Source of the DNA: Pseudomonas frederiksbergensis
GTDB lineage: Bacteria > Pseudomonadota > Gammaproteobacteria > Pseudomonadales > Pseudomonadaceae
Direction: 5' to 3'
Assembly (NCBI RefSeq): GCF_035751725.1
Contig: NZ_CP142104.1
Span: forward strand, 5,394,001-5,458,000
DNA length: 64,000 bases
Shown piece by piece: positions 46,153 through 56,356 of this stretch. The stretch's first letter is position 1. Each line of letters begins with the position of its first letter. The translations under genes and the position numbers were made by a program. Under the pieces are notes generated by a model, which saw only the letters and a program-made list of their open reading frames with translations, searched no databases and had not been told where the DNA came from.

Positions 46153-48330
46153 ATGACTGAACACGTTCAAGTCGGTGGCCTGCAGGTCGCCAAAGTCCTG
46201 TTCGACTTCGTGAATAACGAAGCCATTCCCGGAACCGGCCTCACCGCCGACGCATTCTGGGCCGGTGCCGACAAGGTCATCCATGACCTGGCGCCGAAGA
46301 ACAAAGCCCTACTCGCCAAACGCGACGACTTCCAGGCACGGATCGACGCCTGGCACCAGGCCCGTGCCGGCCAGGCCCACGATGCCGTGGCTTACAAAGC
46401 CTTCCTGCAAGACATTGGATACCTGCTGCCAGAAGCGGCGGACTTCCAGGCCACGACCCAAAACGTCGATGACGAAATCGCCCGCATGGCCGGCCCGCAA
46501 CTGGTGGTGCCGGTGATGAACGCCCGCTTCGCCCTCAACGCCTCCAATGCCCGCTGGGGTTCGTTGTACGACGCGTTGTACGGCACCGATGCCATCAGCG
46601 AAGCCGACGGCGCGGAAAAAGGCAAAGGCTACAACAAGGTCCGTGGCGACAAGGTCATCGCCTTCGCCCGCGCCTTCCTCGACGAAGCCGCGCCGCTGGC
46701 GGCCGGCTCCCACGTGGACTCCACGGCCTACAAAATCGTCGACGGCAAGCTGGTGGTCACCCTCAAGGGCGGCAGCAACAGCGGCCTGCGTGACGATGCC
46801 CAGTTGATCGGCTTCCAGGGCGATGCCTCGGCACCGACCACCGTACTGTTGAAACACAACGGCCTGCACTTCGAAATCCAGATCGATGCCAGCACCCCGG
46901 TCGGCCAGACCGACGCCGCCGGTGTCAAAGACATCCTGATGGAAGCCGCGCTGACCACCATCATGGACTGCGAAGACTCGGTCGCCGCCGTCGATGCCGA
47001 TGACAAAGTGGTGATCTACCGCAACTGGCTCGGCCTGATGAAAGGCGACCTGGCTGAAAAAGTCGCCAAGGGCGGCCAGACATTCACCCGCACCATGAAT
47101 CCTGACCGCGTCTACACCGCCGTCGACGGTTCGAGCGTGACCCTGCACGGCCGCTCACTGCTGTTCGTGCGTAACGTTGGCCACCTGATGACCATCGATG
47201 CGATCCTGGACAAGGACGGCAACGAGGTGCCGGAAGGCATTCTCGACGGCCTGATTACCAGCCTCGCGGCGATCCACAGCCTCAACGGCAACACCAGCCG
47301 TCGCAACAGCCGCACCGGCTCGGTGTACATCGTCAAGCCGAAGATGCACGGCCCGGAAGAAGCCGCGTTCACCAACGAGCTGTTCGGTCGCGTCGAAGAC
47401 GTGCTGAACCTGCCGCGCAACACCCTCAAGGTCGGGATCATGGACGAGGAGCGCCGCACCACGGTCAACCTCAAGGCCTGCATCAAGGCCGCCAGCGAGC
47501 GCGTGGTGTTCATCAACACAGGCTTCCTCGACCGTACCGGTGACGAGATCCACACGTCCATGGAAGCCGGCCCGATGGTGCGCAAGGCGGACATGAAAGC
47601 CGAGAAGTGGATCGGCGCGTATGAAAACTGGAACGTCGACATCGGCCTGAGCACAGGCCTGCAAGGCCGCGCGCAAATCGGCAAGGGCATGTGGGCGATG
47701 CCGGACCTGATGGCGGCGATGCTGGAGCAGAAGATCGCTCACCCGATGGCCGGCGCCAACACCGCCTGGGTGCCGTCACCGACTGCCGCGGCGCTGCACG
47801 CGCTGCATTACCACAAGGTCGATGTGTTCGCCCGCCAAGCCGAACTGGCCAAGCGCGCCCGCGCGTCGGTGGACGACATCCTGAGCATCCCTCTGGCGGT
47901 CAACCCAAACTGGACGCCGGAGCAAATCAAGAACGAACTGGACAACAACGCCCAGGGCATTCTCGGCTACGTGGTGCGCTGGATCGACCAGGGCGTCGGC
48001 TGCTCCAAGGTTCCGGACATCAACGACATCGGCTTGATGGAAGACCGTGCGACGCTGCGTATCTCCAGCCAGCACATCGCCAACTGGCTGCGCCACGGCA
48101 TCGTCACCCAGGAGCAGGTGATGGAAAGCCTCAAGCGCATGGCACCGGTGGTGGATCGCCAGAACGCCAGCGACCCGCTGTACCGCCCTCTGGCACCGGA
48201 CTTCGACAGCAACATCGCCTTCCAGGCGGCGGTCGAACTGGTGATCGAAGGCACGAAGCAGCCGAACGGCTACACCGAGCCAGTACTGCACCGCCGCCGT
48301 CGCGAGTTCAAGGCAGCCAATGGGTTGTGA
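46153..48330 (+). CDS. glcB: Malate synthase G
   Basis: The 725-residue single-chain enzyme has the length and motifs of malate synthase [59 protein letters not shown] and [13 protein letters not shown]. It condenses glyoxylate and acetyl-CoA to malate, the second glyoxylate-shunt step. The start at 46153 ([12 protein letters not shown]) follows GAGG at six bases; a further M four codons upstream is less likely. A strong terminator follows. Confidence 0.95.
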   Translation: MTEHVQVGGLQVAKVLFDFVNNEAIPGTGLTADAFWAGADKVIHDLAPKNKALLAKRDDFQARIDAWHQARAGQAHDAVAYKAFLQDIGYLLPEAADFQATTQNVDDEIARMAGPQLVVPVMNARFALNASNARWGSLYDALYGTDAISEADGAEKGKGYNKVRGDKVIAFARAFLDEAAPLAAGSHVDSTAYKIVDGKLVVTLKGGSNSGLRDDAQLIGFQGDASAPTTVLLKHNGLHFEIQIDASTPVGQTDAAGVKDILMEAALTTIMDCEDSVAAVDADDKVVIYRNWLGLMKGDLAEKVAKGGQTFTRTMNPDRVYTAVDGSSVTLHGRSLLFVRNVGHLMTIDAILDKDGNEVPEGILDGLITSLAAIHSLNGNTSRRNSRTGSVYIVKPKMHGPEEAAFTNELFGRVEDVLNLPRNTLKVGIMDEERRTTVNLKACIKAASERVVFINTGFLDRTGDEIHTSMEAGPMVRKADMKAEKWIGAYENWNVDIGLSTGLQGRAQIGKGMWAMPDLMAAMLEQKIAHPMAGANTAWVPSPTAAALHALHYHKVDVFARQAELAKRARASVDDILSIPLAVNPNWTPEQIKNELDNNAQGILGYVVRWIDQGVGCSKVPDINDIGLMEDRATLRISSQHIANWLRHGIVTQEQVMESLKRMAPVVDRQNASDPLYRPLAPDFDSNIAFQAAVELVIEGTKQPNGYTEPVLHRRRREFKAANGL

Positions 48331-48353
48331 TTGAGCGGTAGACAGCACCACGA

Positions 48354-48385
48354 AAAAAGCCCTGGTCGAAAGACCAGGGCTTTTT
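48354..48385 (+). terminator. Rho-independent terminator of glcB
   Basis: AAAAAGCCCTGGTC pairs with GACCAGGGCTTTTT across a GAAA tetraloop. The arms are 14 bp and the T-run is built in. It lies 24 bases after the glcB stop. Confidence 0.92.
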
Positions 48386-48407
48386 CATTTGCAATATCCG
48401 ACTGCTT

Positions 48408-48517
48408 TTGTGGCTTGGGAGCTTGCTCCCGCTGGGGTGCGCAGCAGCCCTTCTTTCCGCTATTTCGAAACCTCACCAGCGGACTTGCGACTGCTGAGCA
48501 GTCGAGCAGGAGCAAAA
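48408..48517. repeat. Degenerate REPIN
   Basis: TTGTGGCTTGGGAGCTTGCT followed by CCCGCTGGGG resembles the REP family seen at 26220 and 56187. The partner copy (CGAGCAGGAGCAAAAAGC near 48504) is decayed. Confidence 0.55.
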
Positions 48518-48523
48518 AGCGGC

Positions 48524-48970
48524 CTAAAGGTCCATCCCCAACTCATGCTTGACCAACCCCAGCAGCTTATCGGTATCGATCGGCTTGAGCAGGAAATCCA
48601 CTACGCTCAGGTGCATGGCTTCGATGGCGTCCTTCACGTCGGCGTCACCCGATACGATGATGATCGGCAGCGCGGCACGCTCGGACTCACGCACCAGGCG
48701 AACCAGCTCCAGGCCATCGACATGCCCCATGCGCAAATCGGTAATCAGTAGGCCGATCGACGGCTTGGTTTCCAGCATCTTGAGCGCCGTTTCGCCACTG
48801 GCGGCGGTCATGCAGTGAATCCCGTCCAATGCCAGGATTTCCGACAACAGCTCACGAGCGTCCTTGTCATCGTCGACGATCAGGACGCGCTGCGGCGGCA
48901 GGTCAGGTTCCAGCATGACGGCACTCAGCGCCTCGCGCTCGGCGTCACTCAAAATATCGTGGTCGGACAT
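48524..48970 (-). CDS. Stand-alone response regulator receiver protein
   Basis: The 148-residue protein consists of an N-terminal tail of about 27 residues and one receiver domain: acidic pocket VDDDKDA (32-38), phosphoacceptor D78 in LLITDLRMG, SGDAD and the lysine in FLLKPIDTDKLL. There is no output domain, so it acts as CheY-like proteins do or as a phosphate relay. No histidine kinase lies next to it. It is divergent from the cNMP/CBS/DUF294 gene, with 180-250 bp between. Confidence 0.9.
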   Translation of the reverse strand: MSDHDILSDAEREALSAVMLEPDLPPQRVLIVDDDKDARELLSEILALDGIHCMTAASGETALKMLETKPSIGLLITDLRMGHVDGLELVRLVRESERAALPIIIVSGDADVKDAIEAMHLSVVDFLLKPIDTDKLLGLVKHELGMDL

Positions 48971-49223
48971 GATGCTCTCTAAAGTTCTTGAATCGATCCC
49001 CTGGCACAGTGGTCAGACATCGTTCTGCGGCGCTTCAATGTGCACTTCGTCGGATTTTTTTCCAAGGGCCTTCCAAGAAGAATTTTCCGAGGCTAGGCGT
49101 AGGATATTTCTGTAGTTCCGGCCTTGTTGCGCCGACCTAGACTTACGTCCAATGGGCACTCCACGTTCAGAGGCCGACCATGGCGAAGAGATCCGACCAC
49201 AACAATTCGAAAAAGATTGCGCA

Positions 49224-51164
49224 ATGGTTATGAAAAAAGCGGACGCCTTCATCCAGGCAGGGAAAACCGCGGTGTTGCAGAACATCCAGGGGACGTTGCA
49301 ATTCCTCCAGCGCTTCCCCCCGTTCAACCAAATGGAAAACGCCCACCTGGCCTATCTGGTGGAGCAATGCCTGCTGCGCTTCTATGGGCCGGGTGAAACG
49401 ATCATCAAGCCGGCCGACGGCCCGGTAGAGCACTTCTATATCGTCAAGCAGGGCCGCGTGGTGGGCGAGCGCCCCCATTCGGCGAAGGGCGGCACCGAGA
49501 CCACCTTTGAAATCACCACCGGCGAATGCTTTCCCCTCGCCGCCCTGCTGGGGGAGCGAGCTACCCGCACGGAGCACCGGGCCGGTGAAGATACGTTCTG
49601 CCTGCAATTGAACAAAGTGGCGTTCATCAAGCTGTTTGCCTTGTCCGGGCCGTTTCGCGACTTTGCCTTGCGCGGCGTCAGCAGCCTGCTCGACCAGGTC
49701 AACCAGCAAGTGCAGCAGAAATCCGCCCAGACGTTGGGTACGCAGTATTCGCTCAACACCCGCCTGGGCGAACTGGCGATGCGTCATCCGGTCAGTTGCT
49801 CCCCTGAAACGCCGTTGCGCGAAGCCGTCAAGCTGATGCACGAGCAACAGGTCGGCAGCATCGTGGTGGTGAATGAGCAGAAAGCGCCGTTAGGGATTTT
49901 CACCCTGCGCGACCTGCGGCACGTCGTGGCCGATGGTACTGGGGATTTTTCCGAGCCAATTGCGATGCACATGACCCAGGCGCCGTTTTTCCTTTCGCCG
50001 GACCACAGCGCCTTCGATGCCGCCATTGCCATGACCGAGCGCCACATCGCCCATGTCTGCCTGGTCAAGGAGCATCGCCTGTGTGGTGTTGTCTCGGAGC
50101 GGGATCTGTTTTCCCTGCAACGCGTGGACCTGGTGCACCTGGCGCGGACAATTCGCAATGCGCCACGGGTGGAAAACCTGGTCACCCTGCGCGGGGAAAT
50201 CGGCCAATTGGTGGAGCGCATGCTGGCCCACGGCGCGTCGTCGACCCAGATCACCCATATCATCACCCTGCTCAACGACCACACCGTCTGCCGTGTCATC
50301 GAACTGACCCTGGCCGACAAGGGAGACCCGGGCGTGCCGTTCAGTTGGCTGTGTTTCGGCAGCGAAGGCCGCCGCGAGCAGACCCTGCACACCGACCAGG
50401 ACAACGGCATCCTGTTCGAAGCCCGGGACGCCGCCCACGCTGCACAGATCCGAGGCCTGCTGCTGCCCATCGCCCAACAGATCAACCAGAGCCTGGCCCT
50501 GTGCGGCTTCACGTTGTGCAAAGGCAACATCATGGCCGGCAACCCCGAACTGTGCCTGTCCCGTGCCGAATGGGCGCGGCGCTTTGCGGCCTTCATCCGC
50601 GAGGCGACGCCGGAAAACCTGCTGGGCTCAAGCATCTATTTCGACCTTCGGGTGGTCTGGGGGGACGAGCAAGGCTGCGAGCAACTGCGCCAACAGATTC
50701 TCGATCAAGTGGCCGACAATCGCTTGTTCCAGCGCATGATGGCCGAGAACGCCCTTCGCCATCGCCCGCCCGTTGGGCGTTTCAGGGATTTCGTGCTCAG
50801 CCGCAAGAACGGCGAAAAAGCCACGCTCGACCTGAAAGTCCAAGGGCTGACGCCTTTCGTGGACGGGGCGCGTTTGTTGGCCCTGGCCAATGGCATCGAA
50901 GCCAACAACACCCTCGAACGCCTGCGACAACTGGTTGTCAAGGAAGTCATCGAACCGCTGGATGGCGCGGCTTATGAAGAGGCCTATCACTTCATCCAGC
51001 AGACCCGGATGCAACAACATCAGTTGCAGACCCGGGAAAACCTGCCTTACTCCAACCGAGTCGACCCGGACAGCCTCAACCACCTCGACCGGCGGATCCT
51101 GCGCGAGTCCCTGCGCCAGGCCCAACGCCTGCAAAGCAGCCTGACGTTGAGGTATCAACTGTGA
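49224..51164 (+). CDS. cNMP-binding/CBS/DUF294 putative nucleotidyltransferase
   Basis: From ATG 49224 it has 646 residues. Domains in order are a cyclic-nucleotide-binding fold (about 15-135; GPGETIIKPADGPVEHFYIV), two CBS domains (about 170-300; HEQQVGSIVVVNEQKAPLGI), a DUF294 nucleotidyltransferase-like domain with GSEGRREQTLHTDQDNGI, and the DUF294 C-terminal helical domain. The GSxGRxE and TDQDN motifs match GlnD-like transferases. It may signal in nucleotide or carbon metabolism. The frame is open to 49152 (ATG); neither start has a good ribosome binding site. It overlaps the exonuclease gene by four bases (GTGA). Confidence 0.88.
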   Translation: MVMKKADAFIQAGKTAVLQNIQGTLQFLQRFPPFNQMENAHLAYLVEQCLLRFYGPGETIIKPADGPVEHFYIVKQGRVVGERPHSAKGGTETTFEITTGECFPLAALLGERATRTEHRAGEDTFCLQLNKVAFIKLFALSGPFRDFALRGVSSLLDQVNQQVQQKSAQTLGTQYSLNTRLGELAMRHPVSCSPETPLREAVKLMHEQQVGSIVVVNEQKAPLGIFTLRDLRHVVADGTGDFSEPIAMHMTQAPFFLSPDHSAFDAAIAMTERHIAHVCLVKEHRLCGVVSERDLFSLQRVDLVHLARTIRNAPRVENLVTLRGEIGQLVERMLAHGASSTQITHIITLLNDHTVCRVIELTLADKGDPGVPFSWLCFGSEGRREQTLHTDQDNGILFEARDAAHAAQIRGLLLPIAQQINQSLALCGFTLCKGNIMAGNPELCLSRAEWARRFAAFIREATPENLLGSSIYFDLRVVWGDEQGCEQLRQQILDQVADNRLFQRMMAENALRHRPPVGRFRDFVLSRKNGEKATLDLKVQGLTPFVDGARLLALANGIEANNTLERLRQLVVKEVIEPLDGAAYEEAYHFIQQTRMQQHQLQTRENLPYSNRVDPDSLNHLDRRILRESLRQAQRLQSSLTLRYQL

Positions 51165-51868
51165 GCCTGTTTTCCTGGCTGCGCCCGATCCAGCCGACGT
51201 TGCCCGAGGCTTTGCAACAACGCCTGGAAGCCCTGCCCGTAGCGGCCCAACTGACTGAATGCAGCCTGCGGGAACAGCGTTGGGTCGTGGTCGACCTGGA
51301 AACCACCGGCCTGAACCTGAACAAAGACCAAGTGTTGTCCATCGGTGCAGTGGTCATAGAAGACGGCGCCATCGACTTCAGTCAGCAGTTCGAGCGGACC
51401 TTGCAATGCGACAAGCAAAAGCTCGGGCCGAGCGTGTTGATCCATGGCCTGGCGCCAAGCGCCATCGCCGCCGGCAGCGACCCGGCCGAGGCCCTGTTGG
51501 CGTTCATGGAATTTGTCGGCGACAGCCCGCTGCTGGCGTTCCATGCGCCTTTCGACAGCCAAATGCTCGGACGAGCATTGAAGGAATACCTGGGCTATCG
51601 CTTGCAGCATCCCTTCCTCGACGTAGCCGACCTCGCTCCGATGCTTTGCCCCCAGGCCCATATCCGCCAGGCGGGCCTGGACGACTGGATCGACTGGTTC
51701 AAGTTGCAAGTCTTCGACCGCCACAACGCCAGCGCCGACGCCCTGGCCACCGCGGAACTGGCGCTGATCCTGTTCAGCCGCGCCCGCCAGAAGGACATCC
51801 ACAGTCCGCTGGATTTGCAACAACGCCTCGGGCATTGGAAACGGCGGCAGCAGGCGCCTTCGCTTTAA
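51161..51868 (+). CDS. DnaQ-like 3'-5' exonuclease
   Basis: The 235-residue DEDDh exonuclease has Exo I VVVDLETTGLNLNKD (D and E catalytic), Exo II in FHAPFDSQML and Exo III DRHNASADALATAE. It starts at GTG within the overlap with the DUF294 gene. Such proteins paired with CBS/DUF294 proteins are common in Pseudomonas and Vibrio. It is too short and too different in context to be the epsilon subunit itself. Its substrate is unknown. Confidence 0.9.
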   Translation: MSLFSWLRPIQPTLPEALQQRLEALPVAAQLTECSLREQRWVVVDLETTGLNLNKDQVLSIGAVVIEDGAIDFSQQFERTLQCDKQKLGPSVLIHGLAPSAIAAGSDPAEALLAFMEFVGDSPLLAFHAPFDSQMLGRALKEYLGYRLQHPFLDVADLAPMLCPQAHIRQAGLDDWIDWFKLQVFDRHNASADALATAELALILFSRARQKDIHSPLDLQQRLGHWKRRQQAPSL

Positions 51869-52007
51869 TCCAAGCCCCGAGCACTCGGGGCTCGCTCCCT
51901 CGGAAGTATTGAGTTACTGGTCCCCGACCAGCGCCAATTGCTTTCCTTCCCCCGCCTCTGCCACAATCGCGAACAATTCTCGTTACTTAAAACATCGGTG
52001 ATGCTTC

Positions 52008-52526
52008 GTGTCGTCAGTCCCCAGTCCCCACAGTGACCTGGTTGGTGCGTTGTACCGTGACCATCGCGGCTGGCTATTGGCATGGCTACGGCGCAACGTG
52101 GCCTGTGCGCAACGGGCCGAGGACCTTAGCCAGGACACTTTCGTGCGGCTGCTGGGTCGCGAGGAGTTAAAGGCGCCCCGCGAGCCCCGGGCGTTCCTGG
52201 TGGCGATCGCCAAGGGGCTGTTGTTCGATTACTTCCGTCGGGCCGCCTTGGAGCAGGCCTACCTCACCGAGCTGATGCTGGTCCCTGCAGACGAACAGCC
52301 GTCGGTGGAAGCGCAACAACTGATTCTCGAAGACCTGAAGAACATCGATCGCCTGCTTGGAAAGTTGTCCAGCAAGGCCCGGGCAGCCTTCCTCTATAAC
52401 CGCCTCGACGGCCTCGGCCACGCTGAAATCGCCGAGCGCCTGGGGGTTTCAGTCCCGCGGGTACGGCAATACCTGGCCCAAGGCATGCGGCAATGCTACA
52501 TCGCGCTTTATGGTGAACCGACATGA
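52008..52526 (+). CDS. FecI-type ECF sigma factor
   Basis: The 172-residue protein has region 2 (LYRDHRGWLLAWLRRNVACA, AEDLSQDTFVRLL, PRAFLVAIAKGLLFDYFRR) and region 4 (LGHAEIAERLGVSVPRVRQY). This is the iron-starvation subgroup. It starts at GTG 52008. It is coupled to fecR (4-base overlap), and a TonB-dependent transducer follows, so it is expected to transcribe that receptor gene when the siderophore binds. The sequence ATTCTCGTT about 35 bases upstream is only a weak Fur-box candidate. Confidence 0.93.
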   Translation: MSSVPSPHSDLVGALYRDHRGWLLAWLRRNVACAQRAEDLSQDTFVRLLGREELKAPREPRAFLVAIAKGLLFDYFRRAALEQAYLTELMLVPADEQPSVEAQQLILEDLKNIDRLLGKLSSKARAAFLYNRLDGLGHAEIAERLGVSVPRVRQYLAQGMRQCYIALYGEPT

Positions 52527-53503
52527 GTGCGGCGCTTGGCAAACCGGTCTCGGCCCGCGTCCTGGACGCGGCCATCGCCTGGCAACTGTCCCTGGACTCT
52601 GGCTGCGGCGGTCCTCACGAGCGCGAAGCCTTCGCCCAATGGCACGCCGCCGATGAGGAACACGCCCGCGCCTGGCAACAACTGGGCATGCTCGACCAGC
52701 GCTTCAGCATCGCCAGCGGACCTGCCCGGGCCGCGTTGCTGCAATCAAAGGCCAGCATTCGTCGACGGGTGCGCAAGGTCGGCAGCGGCCTGGCCAGTAT
52801 CGTCGCGGTCATCGGCCTGGCGCTGTTCGCTGGCGATCGTTACCTGCCGCTGGATTATTGGCTGGCCGACCAGCGCACCGCCACGGGCGAACAGCGCACG
52901 TTGCGCCTGGCGGACGGGACTTTGATCAACCTCAACACCCACAGCGCGCTGGACGTGCGTTTCGACGACAAGCAGCGGCGTATCGTCCTGCAGGAAGGCG
53001 AGATCCTGGTGGAAACCGGCCACAACGATCCGCGCCCTTTTATCGTCGAGACGCGCGAAGGCAGCATGCGCGCCTTGGGCACGCGTTTCCTGGTCAAGCT
53101 AGAAGATCAGGGCACACGCTTGAGCGTATTGAAATCCGCAGTGGCGGCGCATCCGCAGCGCAGCGATGAAGAACAGATCCTGCGGGAAGGCCAGCAAGTG
53201 CTGATGCGCCGGGATGGACTCGGGCCGACCTTGGCCTTGAACCCCGGCGCCGATGCCTGGACCCGCGGCATGCTGGTGGTGGATAACGCGCGCCTTGAAG
53301 ACCTGGTCCGAGAGCTGGGACGCTACCGGCGTGGTTATCTGGGCGTCGAGCCCCAAGTGGCCGACTTGCGGATTACCGGCAGCTTTCCATTGCACGACAC
53401 CGACCTGGCACTGGCCGCCCTTCTGCCGACCTTGCCGGTGCAGGTCGAACATCGCACGCGCTGGTGGGTGATGGTGGGGCCTCGGGCTGAAGCCAAGCCC
53501 TGA
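52523..53503 (+). CDS. FecR-type anti-sigma/sigma regulator
   Basis: The 326-residue protein has the DUF4880 N-terminal cytosolic domain (QLSLDSGCGGPHEREAFAQW), a single transmembrane helix near residues 88-102 (LASIVAVIGLALFAG) and the periplasmic FecR domain (GTLINLNTHSALDVRF, GEILVETGHN, ALGTRFLVKL). The C-terminal STN-like domain (GYLGVEPQVADLRITGSF) contacts the receptor's signalling domain. It carries the receptor signal across the inner membrane to the FecI factor. Confidence 0.93.
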   Translation: MSAALGKPVSARVLDAAIAWQLSLDSGCGGPHEREAFAQWHAADEEHARAWQQLGMLDQRFSIASGPARAALLQSKASIRRRVRKVGSGLASIVAVIGLALFAGDRYLPLDYWLADQRTATGEQRTLRLADGTLINLNTHSALDVRFDDKQRRIVLQEGEILVETGHNDPRPFIVETREGSMRALGTRFLVKLEDQGTRLSVLKSAVAAHPQRSDEEQILREGQQVLMRRDGLGPTLALNPGADAWTRGMLVVDNARLEDLVRELGRYRRGYLGVEPQVADLRITGSFPLHDTDLALAALLPTLPVQVEHRTRWWVMVGPRAEAKP

Positions 53504-53523
53504 AGCATATTGTTGTCAATGAT

Positions 53524-53555
53524 GGCCTCATTGCGAGCTTGCTTGCGATGGGGCC
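53524..53555 (+). promoter_or_regulatory. Hairpin between fecR-type gene and receptor
   Basis: GGCCTCATTGCGAGC and GCTTGCGATGGGGCC (15 bases each, two-base loop) pair throughout with three G-T pairs. It lies 20 bases after the fecR stop, where it could dampen read-through into the receptor gene. It may also be a REP relative. Confidence 0.5.
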
Positions 53556-53681
53556 ATTCGCCCCACCACAAAGCCACCGGCCGCAATCTGAATCTAAATT
53601 ATTTTCATCAAGCCCTATCACATTTCGGATTTCATCCGGCACACAGGCAATTGAGAAATATTTCCATTCAGGAGCCGCCGT

Positions 53682-56120
53682 ATGTCCCGCCCGCTTGAGA
53701 CCCTGTTGCGCCCCAGCCTGTTGGCCGTTGCCATTGCCCTGGCTACTCCGTTGGCCTGCGGTCCGTTGCTTGCCGCCGAACAGGCATCCGCCGTTCGCGT
53801 CTACGATCTGCCCGCCGCACCATTGGCCGGCACCCTGAACCAGATCGCCAGCCAGGCAGGTCTCGCCCTGAGCCTGAATCCGTCCCTGGCGTCGGGCAAG
53901 ACCTCGGCCCCGGTCCAAGGCCAATTCGATGCCACTGGTGCGTTGCGTGAAGCCTTGCGCGGCACCGGCCTGCAACTGGAGCAAAGCAGCGCCGGCACCT
54001 ACAGCCTGGTGGCCGTGCCCGAAGGTGTGATGGTCCTGCCGGAAACCAGCGTGATCGGCGCGGGCGTCAGCGAAACCGCGTGGGGGCCGACCGATGGCTA
54101 CGCGGTCACCCGCACCGCCGCCGGCACCAAGACCGATACGCCGATCGTCGAGCTGCCCCGCTCGGTCTCGGTGGTCACGCGCCAGCAGATGGAAGACCGC
54201 TCGGTGCTCAACCTCAATGACGCGCTGCGCTACACCGCCGGCGTGCAGAGCAGCGGCTACGGTTCAGACTCCCGCAACGACTGGCTGCTGGTGCGCGGCT
54301 TCGTACCCACTCAATTCCTTGATGGCCTGCCGCTGCCCAAGGGCAACTACGTCACGCCGAAAATCGAGCCCTGGAACCTCGAACGCATCGCCGTGCTTCG
54401 CGGCCCGGCCTCCTCGGTCTACGGCCAGACGCCACCCGGCGGCATGCTCGACATGGTCAGCCGCCGTCCACAGGCTGAAAGCAGCAATGAAGTTGAATTG
54501 CAGGCAGGCAGCAACGAACACAAGCAGATCAACTTCGACAGCACCGGCAAGGTCGATGACGAAGGCCAGTTCCTGTACCGACTCAGCGGCACCGTGCGCG
54601 ACAGTAACGCCCAGGTCGATCACATCCCCGACAAGCGCTACAACATCGCCCCCAGCGTGACCTGGAATATCAACGACGACACCCGCCTGACCTTCCTGTC
54701 GCAATACACCCGCGACGACACCGGCATCACCGGGCAATTCCTGCCGCTGCAAGGCACCAAGCTGTCTTCGCCAGCGGGCAAGATTTCCCATCACAAGAAC
54801 CTGGGTGATCCGGACTGGGAATTCTACGACCGCACCTACTACGCACTCGGTTACGCGTTTGAGCACCGTCTGAACGACACCTGGCAGTTCCGCCAGAACC
54901 TGCGCTATACCAAGAGCGACCTGGAAACCCAAGGCATCTCCGCCGGCGGCCAATTCTGGCCGGATGGCCCGGATCAATCGGTGGACGCCAACGGCAACGT
55001 CAAGCGCAGCGCCAGCGTCATCGACGAGGACATCAGCCAGTTCGCCGTGGATAACAATTTCCAGGCCGACTTCCAGACCGGCGTTCTGAGCCACACGCTG
55101 CTGCTGGGCCTGGATCACCAGCGCTCCAACAGCAACTCGCGCTGGGATTGGGGTTCGACGGGCGTGCCGACCAGCAACATCAACAACCCGACCTACGGAC
55201 AGGATTTTTCCAACGTCCAGTACTTCACGATGTACGACTACAACCAGAAGACCAACCAGACCGGCCTGTACTTCCAGGACCAGATCGCCTTGGACAACTG
55301 GCGCCTGACCCTCGGCGGCCGTGAGGACTGGATCCACACCGGCACCGTGTTCCACAACCAGAACGACGCGACCAACACCCAGCGCGACAAAAAATTCAGC
55401 GGCAACGCCGCATTGAGCTACGTGTTCGATAACGGGGTGACGCCGTATATCTCCTTCGCCCAGTCGTTCCAGGCGGCGGCAGGTTCAACCGTCAACAGCA
55501 CCGAAGCGTTCAAGCCCACCGAAGGCGAACAGTACGAAGCCGGTATCAAGTATCAACCGCCCGGCACCAAGACCTTGCTCACCGCTGCGGTGTTCGACCT
55601 GACCCAGAAAAACAACTCCGTCACCGAAAACAACGTCACCCGCCAAGTCGGTGAAGTCCAAGTCCGCGGCCTGGAGCTGGAAGCGTCCGGAAATGTCACC
55701 GATAACCTGAAACTCGTCGGCTCCTACACCTACACCGACAGCGAAATCACCAAAGGCACCGCCGCCGAAGAAGGCAAGCGCATGGCCCAGGTGCCGCGCA
55801 ACCAGGCCACCGCATGGGCCGACTACACCTGGCACAACGGCCCCCTGGACGGGTTCGGCGTGGGGGCCGGCGTGCGCTATGTCGGCGACACCTATGGCAA
55901 CACCACCAATACCGATTGGGGCCACGTCAGTTCCTACACCGTGTACGACGCCTCGGCCCATTACGACCTGGGCCGCCTGAACAAAACGCTCAAGGGCGTC
56001 ACGGTGGCCGTGGATGCGAAGAACATCTTCAACAAGGACTACCTGTCCACCTGCGATGGCTTCTATTGCTACTACGGCGACCAACGCAACGTCGTCGCCA
56101 GCGTGAATTACAAATGGTAA
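53682..56120 (+). CDS. TonB-dependent siderophore receptor/transducer, FhuA-like
   Basis: The 812-residue protein has a signal peptide (LLAVAIALATPLACGPLLAA), an N-terminal STN signalling domain (about 40-110; GTLNQIASQAGLALSLNP), a plug (ELPRSVSVVTRQQMEDRSVL, LRGPASSVYGQTPPGGMLD) and a 22-strand barrel ending VVASVNYKW. The last loop has a paired cysteine motif (STCDGFYCYYGDQRN), the pattern of hydroxamate receptors such as FhuA/FiuA/FoxA. So ferrichrome- or ferrioxamine-type siderophores are likely ligands. The STN domain and fecIR upstream show it controls its own expression. Confidence 0.92.
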   Translation: MSRPLETLLRPSLLAVAIALATPLACGPLLAAEQASAVRVYDLPAAPLAGTLNQIASQAGLALSLNPSLASGKTSAPVQGQFDATGALREALRGTGLQLEQSSAGTYSLVAVPEGVMVLPETSVIGAGVSETAWGPTDGYAVTRTAAGTKTDTPIVELPRSVSVVTRQQMEDRSVLNLNDALRYTAGVQSSGYGSDSRNDWLLVRGFVPTQFLDGLPLPKGNYVTPKIEPWNLERIAVLRGPASSVYGQTPPGGMLDMVSRRPQAESSNEVELQAGSNEHKQINFDSTGKVDDEGQFLYRLSGTVRDSNAQVDHIPDKRYNIAPSVTWNINDDTRLTFLSQYTRDDTGITGQFLPLQGTKLSSPAGKISHHKNLGDPDWEFYDRTYYALGYAFEHRLNDTWQFRQNLRYTKSDLETQGISAGGQFWPDGPDQSVDANGNVKRSASVIDEDISQFAVDNNFQADFQTGVLSHTLLLGLDHQRSNSNSRWDWGSTGVPTSNINNPTYGQDFSNVQYFTMYDYNQKTNQTGLYFQDQIALDNWRLTLGGREDWIHTGTVFHNQNDATNTQRDKKFSGNAALSYVFDNGVTPYISFAQSFQAAAGSTVNSTEAFKPTEGEQYEAGIKYQPPGTKTLLTAAVFDLTQKNNSVTENNVTRQVGEVQVRGLELEASGNVTDNLKLVGSYTYTDSEITKGTAAEEGKRMAQVPRNQATAWADYTWHNGPLDGFGVGAGVRYVGDTYGNTTNTDWGHVSSYTVYDASAHYDLGRLNKTLKGVTVAVDAKNIFNKDYLSTCDGFYCYYGDQRNVVASVNYKW

Positions 56121-56186
56121 ACGGTTAGCATTTGCGCAAACCTATTGAGGGTGCTCAGTTGGCAAGGCTGTTCAAGTAAGGAAAAA

Positions 56187-56300
56187 CCATGGCGAGGGAG
56201 CTTGCTCCCGCTGGGCCGGGCCGACGCTTCGGGCGTTGCAGCCCCAAAAGCTTGGGATCGCTGCGCAATCCAGCGGGAGCACGCTCCCTCGCCACAATGG
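56187..56300. repeat. REPIN between receptor and PepSY gene
   Basis: CCATGGCGAGGGAGCTTGCT with CCCGCTGGG on the left faces CCAGCGGGAGCACGCTCCCT plus CGCCACAATGG on the right. It is the same family and layout as 26220-26313. Confidence 0.85.
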
Positions 56301-56356
56301 CTATCCCCAATGAACAGCGATATAGCCCCAGTGCCCCTCTCGCATTCGGATCGATC

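Noticed and set aside
51960..52007. Fur box before the FecI-type gene
   Set aside because: The best alignment with the 19-base Fur consensus matches only about ten positions. It is kept as a weak remark in the gene entry, not as a site.
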